Source: Alkaliphilus peptidifermentans DSM 18978 (lineage in GTDB: Bacteria > Bacillota > Clostridia > Peptostreptococcales > Natronincolaceae). From it: a stretch of 32,062 nt of DNA. Shown here one piece after another: positions 1-9,437 of this stretch. Both the position numbers and the translations under genes were made by a program. Position 1 is the stretch's first letter, and every line of letters starts with the position of its first letter. The notes beneath the pieces were generated by a model. It had not been told where the DNA came from. It saw only the letters and a program-made list of their open reading frames with translations, and ran no database searches. The DNA lies in assembly GCF_900101495.1 (NCBI RefSeq), contig NZ_FMUS01000010.1, forward strand, positions 104,041 to 136,102, in the 5' to 3' direction.

Positions 1-942
<942 letters not shown>

Positions 943-966
943 TTTTTCTTCACCCCTTTTCATCAA

Positions 967-994
967 TAATATATGTAGGAGTATGTTATTAGGT
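967..994 (-). promoter_or_regulatory. Sigma-K-like promoter of collagen-like gene copy 1
   Basis: On the minus strand, CATATATTA (positions 975-967) fits the CATAnnnTA -10 pattern of mother-cell sigma-K, and an AC dinucleotide at 994-993 sits 17 bp upstream. The -10 ends 24 bases before the start codon. The match is by eye to the published B. subtilis consensus. Confidence 0.5.
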
Positions 995-1110
995 TCGTAT
1001 ACCATGGAACAAGAAGTAATGTATTGTTTAAAGATATATTTTTGGCTATTTTAATTTATTTTTGACTCGCGCTAGGTGGAGTTTGGTGTATTAGTTAAGC
1101 AGTATAATAA

Positions 1111-1140
1111 CAGGATGCCTACCTTAAGGTAAACATCCTG
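1111..1140 (-). terminator. Hairpin downstream of collagen-like gene copy 2
   Basis: CAGGATG and CATCCTG form a 7-bp stem, and an inner CCTTAAGG palindrome lies in the loop. It is about 50 bases after the stop of the minus-strand gene. The following TTATTATA is only a weak U-tract. The rest of the 943-1190 gap holds the promoter and ribosome-binding site of copy 1 and nothing else I recognise. Confidence 0.45.
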
Positions 1141-1190
1141 AACTTTAAGCTTTCATTAAATCAAAAATAATATTCTCTAGATTATCAATT

Positions 1191-2717
1191 CTATCTTTGA
1201 TCGCTAATTGAAGCATCACTATTATTAGCAGATAGTTCTGATAAAGGATCATAAGGAGGACCAATAATAGTACCAGCTAACAATGCTATGTCAACTGCAT
1301 TTTCAGGGATTCCCCAGGAGTTACCAGAAAAAACAAATATTGCTCCATCTACAACAAACCCTCTCGTATTATATACAACATTATTAACAATGTTCCCTGT
1401 AGTATTTGGATTTAGATAAGCGGGCTGACGGAGAGAAAAGAATATATTATCCCTGACTAAGAGATTAGTCATGTTATTAGCTTGAGTTAGAAAGCCACGG
1501 TTCACTACCCAACCTGTAGAAGGTCCTTCTTGTTCAGGTCCAAATATAATATTATTGACAATGCTGTGATTAGTCCCTCCAATTTGGATAAATTCAACAG
1601 CATAGGGCATATCACTAGTAATGGTTAATCCGTCAATTGTTACTCCGTCTCCGAGGACAGTAAAGGGAATTACAGCTGCCTGCAATTCTACAAAAGTATT
1701 TGGGTATCCTTTTAGTGTTACTCCCTCTTTATTAATTAACATCGTCGTAGTAATTTCATATAATCCACCTAATATATGAACTATTCCAGTAGGGGATACA
1801 GCGGTTATACCTTCTTGGATAGTTCCAAATGGATTAGCTTGTGATCCATCTCCACCAACCGCTCCAGCTTCAACAAATACTTCGAATGGATTGGGTTCGA
1901 TAGTACCCGTAGGTCCAGTGGCACCTGTGGGCCCTGTTGGTCCAGTTGCCCCAGTAGCACCTGTGGGCCCTGTTGGTCCAGTTGCCCCAGTAGGCCCAGT
2001 AGGGCCAGTAGGGCCTGATGGTCCTGTGGGTCCATCAGCTGGTCCTGTTGGTCCGATTGGTCCAGTTACACCCGTTGCTCCGGTCGGCCCTGTTGCTCCA
2101 GTAGGACCTGTTGGTCCGGTAGCACCCTGTGGTCCAGTAGGTCCTTCAGGTCCAGTTGGTCCAGTAGATCCTTCAGCTCCGGTAGGTCCAGTAGCACCCT
2201 GTGGTCCAGTGGGTCCTTCAGGTCCAGTTGGTCCAATACCTTCGGCATCTACTGCTAATAATGATACATTATCCAAAATAATATCGCCACTGGCTGCTTG
2301 AGCTAATTTATTGATCAGGACAAGTGCCTGTGTTGCACCTGCTGGTGCAGGATTGGTTATTTGATATATTACTAACCAATCTTGTTCGTCTACTCTTGGA
2401 ATGCGATCAGTTGGAATACTGGTAACGAGTCCTAACTCAAGAAAGTTGAAATTTGCATCATAGTAAGCAATTGAAATAGATACGGGTGGGCTTGGTGCTG
2501 TTCCAGTTTTCGCAAGAGACACTTTGAATTCAAAACTTTCTGTAGGACTTATGGAGACAATTTGATAAACATATGAATTCACAGCTCCACCAGTTAGTCT
2601 GGCTGCAAAAAAGCCTGAGTTGCTAAATTGAGATGTTATAGTTGCATTAAATGGAACCCATGGTGGAAAGGAACCTGTCTCAAAACCCCCATTTATAATT
2701 AATTCATTAATAGACAT
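1191..2717 (-). CDS. Collagen-like spore-surface protein, copy 2, with beta-helix C-terminal domain
   Basis: This is a complete gene of 508 residues from the ATG at 2717, which follows a GGGGTGAAG ribosome-binding site; a TTG at 2741 is possible but would lie upstream of that site. Residues 1-159 are the N-terminal domain shared with copy 1. Residues 160-272 are Gly-X-Thr/Pro/Glu triplets with one break (GPADGP). Residues 273-508 resemble a right-handed parallel beta-helix (DUF1565/NosD style): repeated short strands such as [27 protein letters not shown] and GNIVNNVVY. There is no signal peptide, as expected for a protein assembled on the spore from the mother cell. By family it would be an exosporium filament protein; the Thr residues are candidate glycosylation sites for the divergent glycan operon (inference). 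Confidence 0.88.
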   Translation of the reverse strand: MSINELIINGGFETGSFPPWVPFNATITSQFSNSGFFAARLTGGAVNSYVYQIVSISPTESFEFKVSLAKTGTAPSPPVSISIAYYDANFNFLELGLVTSIPTDRIPRVDEQDWLVIYQITNPAPAGATQALVLINKLAQAASGDIILDNVSLLAVDAEGIGPTGPEGPTGPQGATGPTGAEGSTGPTGPEGPTGPQGATGPTGPTGATGPTGATGVTGPIGPTGPADGPTGPSGPTGPTGPTGATGPTGPTGATGATGPTGPTGATGPTGTIEPNPFEVFVEAGAVGGDGSQANPFGTIQEGITAVSPTGIVHILGGLYEITTTMLINKEGVTLKGYPNTFVELQAAVIPFTVLGDGVTIDGLTITSDMPYAVEFIQIGGTNHSIVNNIIFGPEQEGPSTGWVVNRGFLTQANNMTNLLVRDNIFFSLRQPAYLNPNTTGNIVNNVVYNTRGFVVDGAIFVFSGNSWGIPENAVDIALLAGTIIGPPYDPLSELSANNSDASISDQR

Positions 2718-2741
2718 TTTTTCTTCACCCCTTTTCATCAA

Positions 2742-2768
2742 TAATATATGAGTTACACCTGTATTTGT
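2742..2768 (-). promoter_or_regulatory. Sigma-K-like promoter of collagen-like gene copy 2
   Basis: The -10 CATATATTA lies at 2750-2742 and the AC at 2768-2767, a 16-bp spacer, all on the minus strand. The segment from the -10 to the ATG is the same as in copy 1, so it belongs to the duplicated block. The AC-side sequence differs but keeps the AC. Confidence 0.5.
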
Positions 2769-2843
2769 TACATATAGGAGAATATAGAATACCTATGAAT
2801 TCGCTAATAATTAAAGGGTTGATTTATACTTTGTAATGCAATC

Positions 2844-2871
2844 ACCTTTAAACAATATCTAACATAATATA
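2844..2871 (+). promoter_or_regulatory. Sigma-K-like promoter of the glycan operon
   Basis: AC at 2844-2845, a 17-bp spacer and CATAATATA at 2863-2871 match the sigma-K pattern. The start codon of the first operon gene is 43 bases further on. It diverges from the collagen-like gene promoter about 95 bp away. Confidence 0.5.
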
Positions 2872-2914
2872 TGGATGAAAAGATAGGAACTCAACAGAAG
2901 GAAGGAGCTATCCA

Positions 2915-3493
2915 ATGCTTAACTACTTTGTTCATGAATCTTCATTTATAGATCAACCATGTCATATTGGGGATGGTACAAAAATATGGCATTTTTCTCA
3001 TATAATGAAGAATGCAGTTATTGGTAAAAACTGCAATATTGGTCAGAACGTATTAGTTGGATCAGAGGTTATTCTTGGAAATAACGTAAAGGTTCAAAAT
3101 AATGTATCAATTTATACAGGGGTAATTTGCGAAGATGATGTATTTCTAGGACCTTCAATGGTATTTACAAATGTTATTAATCCGAGAAGCTTTATTGAAA
3201 GGAAGGAAGAGTATAAACAAACCTTAGTAAAAAGAGGGGCATCAATTGGAGCTAATGCGACAATTGTTTGTGGTTGCACTATTGGACGTTATGCACTGGT
3301 TGGAGCTGGATCTGTTATTACAAAAGACATACCTGATTTTGCTCTGGTATATGGAGTACCAGCAAAACAGATGGGATGGGTTTGCAAGTGTTCACAAAAA
3401 TTGAATTTCGAAAATAGGAATGCAATATGTAATATATGCGGATACCACTATGTAATGGTTGATAACAATACAGTAAAAGAAATAGAGAGGTGA
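2915..3493 (+). CDS. UDP-sugar N-acetyltransferase, LpxA-fold (WbpD/WlbB-like)
   Basis: The 192-residue protein has left-handed beta-helix hexapeptide repeats from about residue 12 to 150 (HIGDGT, VIGKNC, NIGQNV, ASIGANATI, TIGRYALVGAGSV) and the PDFALVYGVPAK ending typical of this family. Family members acetylate the 3-amino group of UDP-2-acetamido-3-amino-2,3-dideoxyglucuronate, using acetyl-CoA in the cytoplasm. A C-terminal tail adds CKC (157-159) and CNIC (172-175), a possible zinc ribbon. The ribosome-binding site is AAGGAAGGAG. It opens an operon, and the next gene begins 5 bases after its stop. The partner dehydrogenase, aminotransferase and 6-dehydrogenase of the same pathway are all in this window, which supports the substrate call. 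The exact sugar is inferred. Confidence 0.82.
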   Translation: MLNYFVHESSFIDQPCHIGDGTKIWHFSHIMKNAVIGKNCNIGQNVLVGSEVILGNNVKVQNNVSIYTGVICEDDVFLGPSMVFTNVINPRSFIERKEEYKQTLVKRGASIGANATIVCGCTIGRYALVGAGSVITKDIPDFALVYGVPAKQMGWVCKCSQKLNFENRNAICNICGYHYVMVDNNTVKEIER

Positions 3494-3498
3494 TAATT

Positions 3499-4512
3499 GT
3501 GAAAATCGGTCTTGTTGGATGTGGCAGAATTTCTAAAACTCATCTCGAAGCTATAAAAAAATTGTCAAATGCTAATATCGCAGGTTGCTGTGATATAGTT
3601 GAAGATCGAGCAAAAAGCACTGCTGAAAAATATAATATTCCTTACTGGACTACAAAATACCAAGAGCTTCTTAAGGAAAAAGATATTGATCTAATTAGTA
3701 TCTGTACCCCTTCAGGCTTACATCCGGAGCATGGAATAATGGCGGCTAATCATGGAAAGCATGTTCTAACTGAGAAGCCCATGGGGGTAAGGTTAATTGA
3801 TGCAGATAAGCTAATAACCGCTTGTGAAGAGAATGGGGTTAAGCTCTTTGTTGTACTTCAAAATCGATTAAATCCTTCAATTCAGATGGTTAAGAATGCT
3901 ATTGATAAAGGACGCTTTGGAAAGGTATTTATGATAGTTGCAAATGTGTTTTGGACTCGACCTCAAGAGTATTACGATTTGGCAGCATGGCGTGGAACCT
4001 GGGCTTTAGATGGTGGAGCTTTTTGTAATCAGGCTTCTCACTATGTAGATCTTGTTCAATGGTTTGGTGGGCCAGTGAAGTCGGTAATGGCAAGTACAGC
4101 CACTTTAGCACGAGATATTGAAGCGGAAGACACCGGTGCTGCAATTATTAACTTTCACTCAGGCTGTATAGCTACAATTAATGTTACAATGCTAACATAT
4201 CCTAAGAACCTAGAAGGGTCAATCACAATTATTGGAGAGAAGGGGACCGTTCGTGTTGGAGGTATTGCAGTTAATGAAATACTCCACTGGCAATTTCAGG
4301 ATTATGATGAAGTAGATAGAATAGTTAATAATGTTTCAACAATACCTGATTCTGTATATGGTTTTGGGCATATGGCTTATTACCAAAATGTTATTAATTC
4401 AATAATAAATGGAGAGAATCCATTGATTGACGGTCTTGCAGGTAGAAAATCCTTAGAGTTAATAGAATCTATTTATTTATCCAATAGACAACAGCGTGTA
4501 GTTATTCTATAA
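3499..4512 (+). CDS. Gfo/Idh/MocA sugar-nucleotide dehydrogenase (WbpB/WlbA-like)
   Basis: The protein is 337 residues from the GTG at 3499. I prefer this to the in-frame GTG at 3490 because AGAGGTGA lies directly upstream and the protein then starts MKIGLVGCGRIS, the NAD-binding glycine loop. EKPMG (92-96) carries the family's catalytic lysine, and GGAFCNQASHYVDLV resembles the substrate-binding segment of the WlbA group, where the His is conserved. The family oxidises C3 of UDP-N-acetylglucosaminuronate to the 3-keto sugar. The aminotransferase at 9.4-10.6 kb would act next, then the acetyltransferase encoded just upstream. The operon position and the presence of all partner enzymes favour this role over myo-inositol-type dehydrogenases. 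Confidence 0.82.
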   Translation: MKIGLVGCGRISKTHLEAIKKLSNANIAGCCDIVEDRAKSTAEKYNIPYWTTKYQELLKEKDIDLISICTPSGLHPEHGIMAANHGKHVLTEKPMGVRLIDADKLITACEENGVKLFVVLQNRLNPSIQMVKNAIDKGRFGKVFMIVANVFWTRPQEYYDLAAWRGTWALDGGAFCNQASHYVDLVQWFGGPVKSVMASTATLARDIEAEDTGAAIINFHSGCIATINVTMLTYPKNLEGSITIIGEKGTVRVGGIAVNEILHWQFQDYDEVDRIVNNVSTIPDSVYGFGHMAYYQNVINSIINGENPLIDGLAGRKSLELIESIYLSNRQQRVVIL

Positions 4513-4597
4513 CCATTATTATGAAAAAGACCATAATTCAGTATCTGAAATTGGCGTGTTTTCTTATGAATGTGCCCTTCAGAAGGAGGGATGATAT

Positions 4598-5599
4598 ATA
4601 AAAACTTATAAAATTTTTTTTCTAGATCACCGCACCTACTGCATAAATAGTTTAGGAGATTCATTAGCCCAGTTGGGTCATAAGCTAACTTATCAATCAT
4701 CTTGGGTGTCGAAGGAAATAGAGGCGGGAATTGATTATTTTAAGCCTGATATTTTAATTACTGTAGGCTATAATAAGCCTCTTTTTCATCGTTTTGCAGA
4801 AGAAATACCCAAATTATGTAAAAAATATAATCTCTTCCATTTATACTGGGCAACTGAAGATTTAATAAATCATACTAGCTGGTCACTTCCATATATAAAG
4901 AAATCTAAACCAGATTTGGTTTGGACAATTCACCCCGATTGTATTAAGAAATATGAGAGCTTGGGAATTCCATCTAGTTATTTAAATTTTGCTTTAAATC
5001 CACGGCTATTTCCTCCAAAGAAAAAAGATGATAAGGAGATATACGACATTTCTCTTGTAGGTGCCACTCATCTTTTTAAGAGAACCTATCGATTTGATAG
5101 CCTTAAGCACTTATTATTTCCTTTGGTTCAAGTTGGTCAAAAGACCCATGTATGGGGATATGGATGGCGGAAAGACGAAGCACTAATTGCCAGTATCTTT
5201 GGTCAGACTGTACCTCATGATTGGCTTCAGGGACATCTATTATATGGTGTCTCAGGCTCAGTTTATCAGAAATCAAAGATAGTTTTAGGTTTACAAAATG
5301 CAGAGGATCAAGTAACTCAGCGAACATTTGAAATATTAGGTACCGGAGCCTTTATGATTGCCAGCAGAACTAAAGCAATTACTGAAATGTTTGAGGATAA
5401 AAAGGAGCTTGTGCTTACCAGTTCGCCAAAAGAAACCATTGAGTTGGTGACTTATTATTTAAATAGACCAGATATAAGACATGAAATTGGCTGTAATGCA
5501 CGTAAAAAAATTATGGATAAATATACCTACCATCAGAATTTAATTAAAATCTGGCCAAAGGCGGAGCAATTAATTAACAAAAGGAAAGAGAAGATATAA
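4598..5599 (+). CDS. CgeB-like glycosyltransferase with a non-standard or damaged start codon
   Basis: The body resembles the CgeB/DUF3880 spore-maturation glycosyltransferases: an N-terminal Rossmann half (FKPDILITVGYNKP, LYWATEDL), then DISLVGATHLFKRTYRFD and a GT-B C-terminal half (KSKIVLGLQNAEDQVTQRTFEILGTGAFMIAS). CgeB acts in the outermost spore layer of B. subtilis; here it probably adds a sugar to a spore-surface glycan or protein. The first usual start is TTG at 4673, but the frame stays open upstream to 4595 and reads YKIFFLDHRTYCINSLGDSL, a convincing first beta-strand and helix. AGGAGGG at 4584-4590 is placed 7 bases before an in-frame ATA at 4598. The ATG at 4591 is in another frame and stops after 6 codons. 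So the start is AUA, or an ATG lost by mutation. Confidence 0.7.
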   Translation: MKTYKIFFLDHRTYCINSLGDSLAQLGHKLTYQSSWVSKEIEAGIDYFKPDILITVGYNKPLFHRFAEEIPKLCKKYNLFHLYWATEDLINHTSWSLPYIKKSKPDLVWTIHPDCIKKYESLGIPSSYLNFALNPRLFPPKKKDDKEIYDISLVGATHLFKRTYRFDSLKHLLFPLVQVGQKTHVWGYGWRKDEALIASIFGQTVPHDWLQGHLLYGVSGSVYQKSKIVLGLQNAEDQVTQRTFEILGTGAFMIASRTKAITEMFEDKKELVLTSSPKETIELVTYYLNRPDIRHEIGCNARKKIMDKYTYHQNLIKIWPKAEQLINKRKEKI

Positions 5600-5616
5600 C
5601 AGAGGAGGGAGTTGTT

Positions 5617-6564
5617 GTGAAACTGGGAAATGTATTAGTTACAGGTGGAGCTGGCTTTATAGGTTCGCAACTGATTAGAAGAATCCTTCCCTTAAGCAAT
5701 CACATCTATGTAATAGATGATTTGTCCACTGGGAAGAGGGAAGCTATGCCTTCTTCATCTAAATTAACATTTATTGAAGATAGTATAACAAATAAAGAAA
5801 TATTGGAAAAAACTATGCCTAAGGTGGAATATATTTTTCATTTAGCCTGCACAAATATTATAAAGTCTGTTTATGACCTAGAGCTTGATTTTAACACTAA
5901 TTTATACGGTGGATTCTTAATACTTCAAGCTGCCTACAAACATTGTACTAATCTTAAAAGGCTTGTGTATGCTTCCACAGCTTCTGTATATAGCAATGCA
6001 ACTTTGCTTCCTACTACAGAAAATTATTATAAAATAAGTCTACCTTATGCAGCAAGTAAGTTTTCTACTGAGCATTATTGTGCAGTCTATTATAATATGT
6101 ATCAGCTTCCAATAACAGTGTTGCGTTTATCGAATGTCTTTGGCCCTGGTCAAACGGCCTCAAATCCCTATTGTGGGGTAGTAGCTAAATTTTTTGAAGC
6201 TGTTATTAAAAAGGAATCAATGGTGATTTATGGTGATGGACAGCAAACTAGAGATTTTACCTTTGTAGATGATGCATTAGATGCGTTTTTATTAGCTGCT
6301 ATTAATGAAAAAGCCATAGGTCAAGTATACAATGTTGGGACGGGAACAGAAACATCAATAATAAAACTGGCAAAGGAAATCAAAGCTATTGCGAGATCTA
6401 ATGAAGTTTCAACAGTGTTTAGACAAAAGAGACCCGTAGATATTGTAGAAAGAAGGAGTATAGATTCATCAAAAATTCAAAAAGAGCTCCAGTGGGAGAT
6501 TAAATACTCCCTAACTGAAGGGCTAGAAAAAACTGTTCAATGGTTGAAGGAGGAGGGGAGATGA
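5617..6564 (+). CDS. NAD-dependent NDP-sugar epimerase/dehydratase (extended SDR)
   Basis: The protein is 315 residues from a GTG start, with GAGGAGG 8 bases upstream. It is an extended short-chain dehydrogenase: TGGAGFIGS near the N-terminus binds NAD, YASTASVYS supplies the serine, YAASK is the YxxxK catalytic pair, and LRLSNVFGPGQ, YGDGQQTRDFTFVDD and YNVGTG are the sugar-nucleotide-binding segments of the GalE/WbpP group. The HLACTN segment differs from the more usual HLAA. It probably interconverts UDP-hexoses or UDP-HexNAc at C4 for the glycan built by this operon, but the motifs do not tell whether the product is Gal, GalNAc or another sugar. The next gene starts inside its stop codon (ATGA), so the two are translationally coupled. 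Confidence 0.85.
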   Translation: MKLGNVLVTGGAGFIGSQLIRRILPLSNHIYVIDDLSTGKREAMPSSSKLTFIEDSITNKEILEKTMPKVEYIFHLACTNIIKSVYDLELDFNTNLYGGFLILQAAYKHCTNLKRLVYASTASVYSNATLLPTTENYYKISLPYAASKFSTEHYCAVYYNMYQLPITVLRLSNVFGPGQTASNPYCGVVAKFFEAVIKKESMVIYGDGQQTRDFTFVDDALDAFLLAAINEKAIGQVYNVGTGTETSIIKLAKEIKAIARSNEVSTVFRQKRPVDIVERRSIDSSKIQKELQWEIKYSLTEGLEKTVQWLKEEGR

Positions 6565-7547
6565 AGGTTTTTCACGGTATCATTGAGATTGCAGGACAAA
6601 TGGGAATATTATGTGGAGCTTTGAAAAAAAAAGGCCACATAGCCGTTGGATATAATACATTTCAATCATATTTAGGCTATAAAGACCACCTTATAAATAC
6701 TGATATGTTTGATTTGCAAGATATGTTTAAGCATATGCTCAATTTCTATGATATATTTCATTATCATTATGGTACAACTATGTGGTCACAGTTTAATGAC
6801 TTAGAACTAATTAAAAAGAAGGGCAAGAAAATGATTATGCATCATTGGGGGAATGATGTTCGCTTTCATGATTTGGCACGTATAAATAACTCATATGTTT
6901 ATACTGGAGATTCCCCTTCCAATAAAGATATTCATCAAAAGTTATCAGTAATCTCTAAATATATTTCTGAAGCTATAGTACAGGATTACGAAGTTTTACC
7001 ATATGTATCTAAATATTATAAAAAGGTTCATGTTTTACCTTTGGCTATTGATTTGCGCAAGTTTAAACCCTTTTATCCAGAAATAGGAAAAAAACGGCCA
7101 TTAATTTTACATGCACCAACTAATCCTGATTTTAAGGGTACTTCCTATATAGAAACTGCAATTAATAAATTAAAATCTACACACCAATTTGATTACAAAA
7201 GGATAGAAAAAATGAATCATACACAAGTGGTTGAACTATATAAAGAAGCTGATATTATTGTGGATCAAGTATGTTGTGGATCCCATGGACTATTGAGTGT
7301 TGAGTCTATGGCATTGGGTAAGCCAGTAATAGCCTTTATACGCCCTGATTTAATAGATAGATTTCCAGGTGACCTGCCCATAGTTAATGGTAATCCCGAC
7401 AATGTGGAGGAAAAAATAAAAATGCTATTAGATAATCCAATGTGTAGGAAAAACCTGGGGTTAAAGGGAAGAAAATATGTAGAAAAGCACCATTCAAGAG
7501 ATGTAGTGGTGGAAAGACTATTGGCAATATATTCTCGATTAACTTAA
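6561..7547 (+). CDS. Glycosyltransferase, GT4-like (GT-B fold)
   Basis: The protein is 328 residues. I use the ATG at 6561, which overlaps the previous stop as ATGA and follows GGAGGAGGGGAG; an ATG at 6540 exists but lies upstream of that ribosome-binding site. The N-terminal half has VFHGIIEIAGQMGILCGALKKKGH and MIMHHWGNDVR. The C-terminal half has LILHAPTNPDFKGTSYIE and ADIIVDQVCCGSHGLLSVESMALGKPVIAF, the E-x7-E-type nucleotide-sugar site of GT4 enzymes. It should transfer a sugar from an NDP donor in the cytoplasm. Donor and acceptor cannot be told from sequence; the collagen-like threonines or a growing glycan are plausible acceptors from context. Confidence 0.82.
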   Translation: MKVFHGIIEIAGQMGILCGALKKKGHIAVGYNTFQSYLGYKDHLINTDMFDLQDMFKHMLNFYDIFHYHYGTTMWSQFNDLELIKKKGKKMIMHHWGNDVRFHDLARINNSYVYTGDSPSNKDIHQKLSVISKYISEAIVQDYEVLPYVSKYYKKVHVLPLAIDLRKFKPFYPEIGKKRPLILHAPTNPDFKGTSYIETAINKLKSTHQFDYKRIEKMNHTQVVELYKEADIIVDQVCCGSHGLLSVESMALGKPVIAFIRPDLIDRFPGDLPIVNGNPDNVEEKIKMLLDNPMCRKNLGLKGRKYVEKHHSRDVVVERLLAIYSRLT

Positions 7548-7565
7548 TAAAGGAGGTTATATATT

Positions 7566-7982
7566 TTGAGCTCTTTGGAAAAAAAAATGTTTTTCCTGCC
7601 CAATAAACTTTTTATTAGGAAAGATAGAATATATGTATCCTTTAACCTTTCAGTTATACCAAGTGATATGAAGGTGACTTTTATGGAGCTTCATATACCA
7701 CTTATTAAGCTTTCAAAAGCTACCAATGTATATGTTAAAGAAATTACTGGGGGATGGAGTGAGAAAATGATGAAAAAAGGCATTTTTCCTCCCCGTTCTA
7801 AACTTCTAAAACAGATGAAATGCAATGGGAGGCAGGATAATTTGATTATTGACGTTACAATTTTTCGATCAAAATGGCGCTTAAAGAAAAAGCTTAATCA
7901 TGGTATTTATGTTAAGTTGAAGGATACGAATATTAAATACCTTGAAGAAAATCCACCTTATTTAATTATAGATACAATATAA
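7566..7982 (+). CDS. Small DNRLRE-like domain protein, last gene of the glycan operon
   Basis: The protein is 138 residues from a TTG start 9 bases after AAAGGAGG. I do not recognise a named family with certainty. The pattern FNLSVIPSDMKVTFMELHIP ... TNVYVKEITGGWSE ... NLIIDVTIFRSKW ... HGIYVKLKD follows the layout of DNRLRE beta-sandwich domains, which occur as wall- or carbohydrate-associated modules (strand, VYrVt-xxW, DVT-xxxxxW, yGixLK). There is no signal peptide or membrane segment, so it is cytoplasmic or deposited on the spore from the mother cell. Being last in the glycan operon suggests a spore-surface structural or glycan-binding role, which is inference. Confidence 0.6.
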   Translation: MSSLEKKMFFLPNKLFIRKDRIYVSFNLSVIPSDMKVTFMELHIPLIKLSKATNVYVKEITGGWSEKMMKKGIFPPRSKLLKQMKCNGRQDNLIIDVTIFRSKWRLKKKLNHGIYVKLKDTNIKYLEENPPYLIIDTI

Positions 7983-8043
7983 ATTAAAAAACTTATTAAA
8001 AGTAATAAATAATGAGAAATGAACTAAATAAAAGAAAAAGATA

Positions 8044-8080
8044 AATAAGCAACTCCTACTATCGGTAGGTGTTGCTTATT
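8044..8080. terminator. Bidirectional terminator between convergent operons
   Basis: AATAAGCAAC and GTTGCTTATT pair, and CCTAC and GTAGG extend the stem around a short loop. It sits between the end of the glycan operon (7982) and the end of the oppositely oriented dehydrogenase gene (8086). Sequence on both sides is A/T-rich, so it can serve both strands. Confidence 0.75.
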
Positions 8081-8085
8081 AAATG

Positions 8086-9393
8086 TTATAAAAGAATAAC
8101 GTTTTTCTCCCGATCAAGGATATTTTTTGTTGCATTTCGAGTATCAATTATTTTATTGGCTGTTTTTACAATCCACTTATAATCTATCTCAGAATGATCT
8201 GTAGCAATTATTACAATATTTGCATTTTCTATATTCTTTTCGTTAAGTTCTACTGATTTTAACTGAATAGAAGCAATGTCTATTTGACTTACATAAGGGT
8301 CATGGTAGGAAACATCAATACCATCCTTTAATAACATTTCAGTCAAGCTAATTACAGGTGATTCTCTATAATCGCGTGTATCCTTTTTATAAGCCATACC
8401 AAGTATAAGAATTTTAGAATTTGAAGGGGCTATACCAATTTTGTTAAGGGTACGCATAACCTTTTCCCTCACAAATTCAGGCATTTTTCTGTTTATTTCA
8501 CCTGCAGCCCCTATAAACTTGGTTATAAAGTTATACTCTCTAGCCTTCCACTCTAAATAATGTGGATCTATGGGAATACAGTGGCCACCCACACCAGGAC
8601 CGGGGTAGAAGGCCATAATGCCGAAGGGCTTTGTAAAAGCCGCATCTAAAACTTCCCATACACTGATATCCATTTTGTCACATAACATCGCCAGTTCGTT
8701 TACCAGGGCAATATTTATTGCACGAAAGGTATTTTCATGGACCTTAGCCAATTCGGCTACTCTTACACTGGAGACAGGTATTACCTTCTCGATAATATGT
8801 GAGTAAAAAATTTCTCCTAATTCTAAGGAATCTGGTCCCACACCACCTACAATTTTACTAATATTTTTTGTAGAGTACTTCTGATTACCAGGATCTATTC
8901 TTTCGGGAGAATGAATTAGATAGAAATCTTTTTCAGCCTTTAAACCGGTCGACTCTAGTATAGGAAGGACTATTTCTTCAGTAGTACCAGGAAATATAGT
9001 GGATTCGATACATATTAGCTGCCCTTTTTTAAGGTTATTTGAAATATCTTTAGCAACACTTATAACATGCTGTAGGTCAGGGACAAGATTTTTTGTTAAT
9101 CCTGTAGGGACACAAATAACATAAATATCAATATTTTTAACCATAGAAAAATCCTTTATAGCTCGAAGCTTCTTGGAATTGACTAACTCCTTGAGTTCGC
9201 TTATATTTGTATCTAAAATATAGTTTTCACCTTTATTTACTGCTTCAACTCGACTAGCATTATGGTCTACACCAGTAATAGAAAAACCTGATTTTCCTAA
9301 CTCTATCGCTAAAGGTAAGCCTACATAGCCTAAGCCGATAATACATATATGGGCATTTTTTTTAAGAATTCTCTCCTTCAATTTATATTTCAT
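8086..9393 (-). CDS. UDP-N-acetylglucosamine 6-dehydrogenase (WbpA-like)
   Basis: The protein is 435 residues from the ATG at 9393 (a GTG lies one codon earlier; AGAGGTG fits the ATG better). It is a UDP-glucose/GDP-mannose dehydrogenase-family enzyme. GLGYVG near residue 20 binds NAD, ESTIFPGTTEE and HSPERIDPGN are family blocks, and YPGPGVGGHCIPIDPHYL carries the catalytic Cys272. The PGPGxGGHCIPIDP form is typical of the UDP-GlcNAc (WbpA, TviB) group rather than UDP-glucose dehydrogenases. It performs two NAD-dependent oxidations at C6 to give UDP-N-acetylglucosaminuronate, the first step toward UDP-GlcNAc3NAcA. It is downstream of and probably co-transcribed with the aminotransferase gene, 45 bases away. 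Confidence 0.87.
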   Translation of the reverse strand: MKYKLKERILKKNAHICIIGLGYVGLPLAIELGKSGFSITGVDHNASRVEAVNKGENYILDTNISELKELVNSKKLRAIKDFSMVKNIDIYVICVPTGLTKNLVPDLQHVISVAKDISNNLKKGQLICIESTIFPGTTEEIVLPILESTGLKAEKDFYLIHSPERIDPGNQKYSTKNISKIVGGVGPDSLELGEIFYSHIIEKVIPVSSVRVAELAKVHENTFRAINIALVNELAMLCDKMDISVWEVLDAAFTKPFGIMAFYPGPGVGGHCIPIDPHYLEWKAREYNFITKFIGAAGEINRKMPEFVREKVMRTLNKIGIAPSNSKILILGMAYKKDTRDYRESPVISLTEMLLKDGIDVSYHDPYVSQIDIASIQLKSVELNEKNIENANIVIIATDHSEIDYKWIVKTANKIIDTRNATKNILDREKNVILL

Positions 9394-9437
9394 CACATCA
9401 CACCTCTTTTTTAAGATAAAGATTAAAAGATATTACA

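Noticed and set aside
1891-2301. Plus-strand APV/GPV open frame
   Set aside because: Antisense of the collagen tract of copy 2, for the same reasons.
4521-4601. 26-codon open frame between the dehydrogenase and CgeB-like genes
   Set aside because: There is no ribosome-binding site before its ATG and the product shows no features; it only overlaps the true site of the next gene.
4673-4675. TTG as start of the CgeB-like gene
   Set aside because: It removes the conserved-looking first strand and helix, and the nearest AGGAGA is 13 bases away, too far for good initiation.
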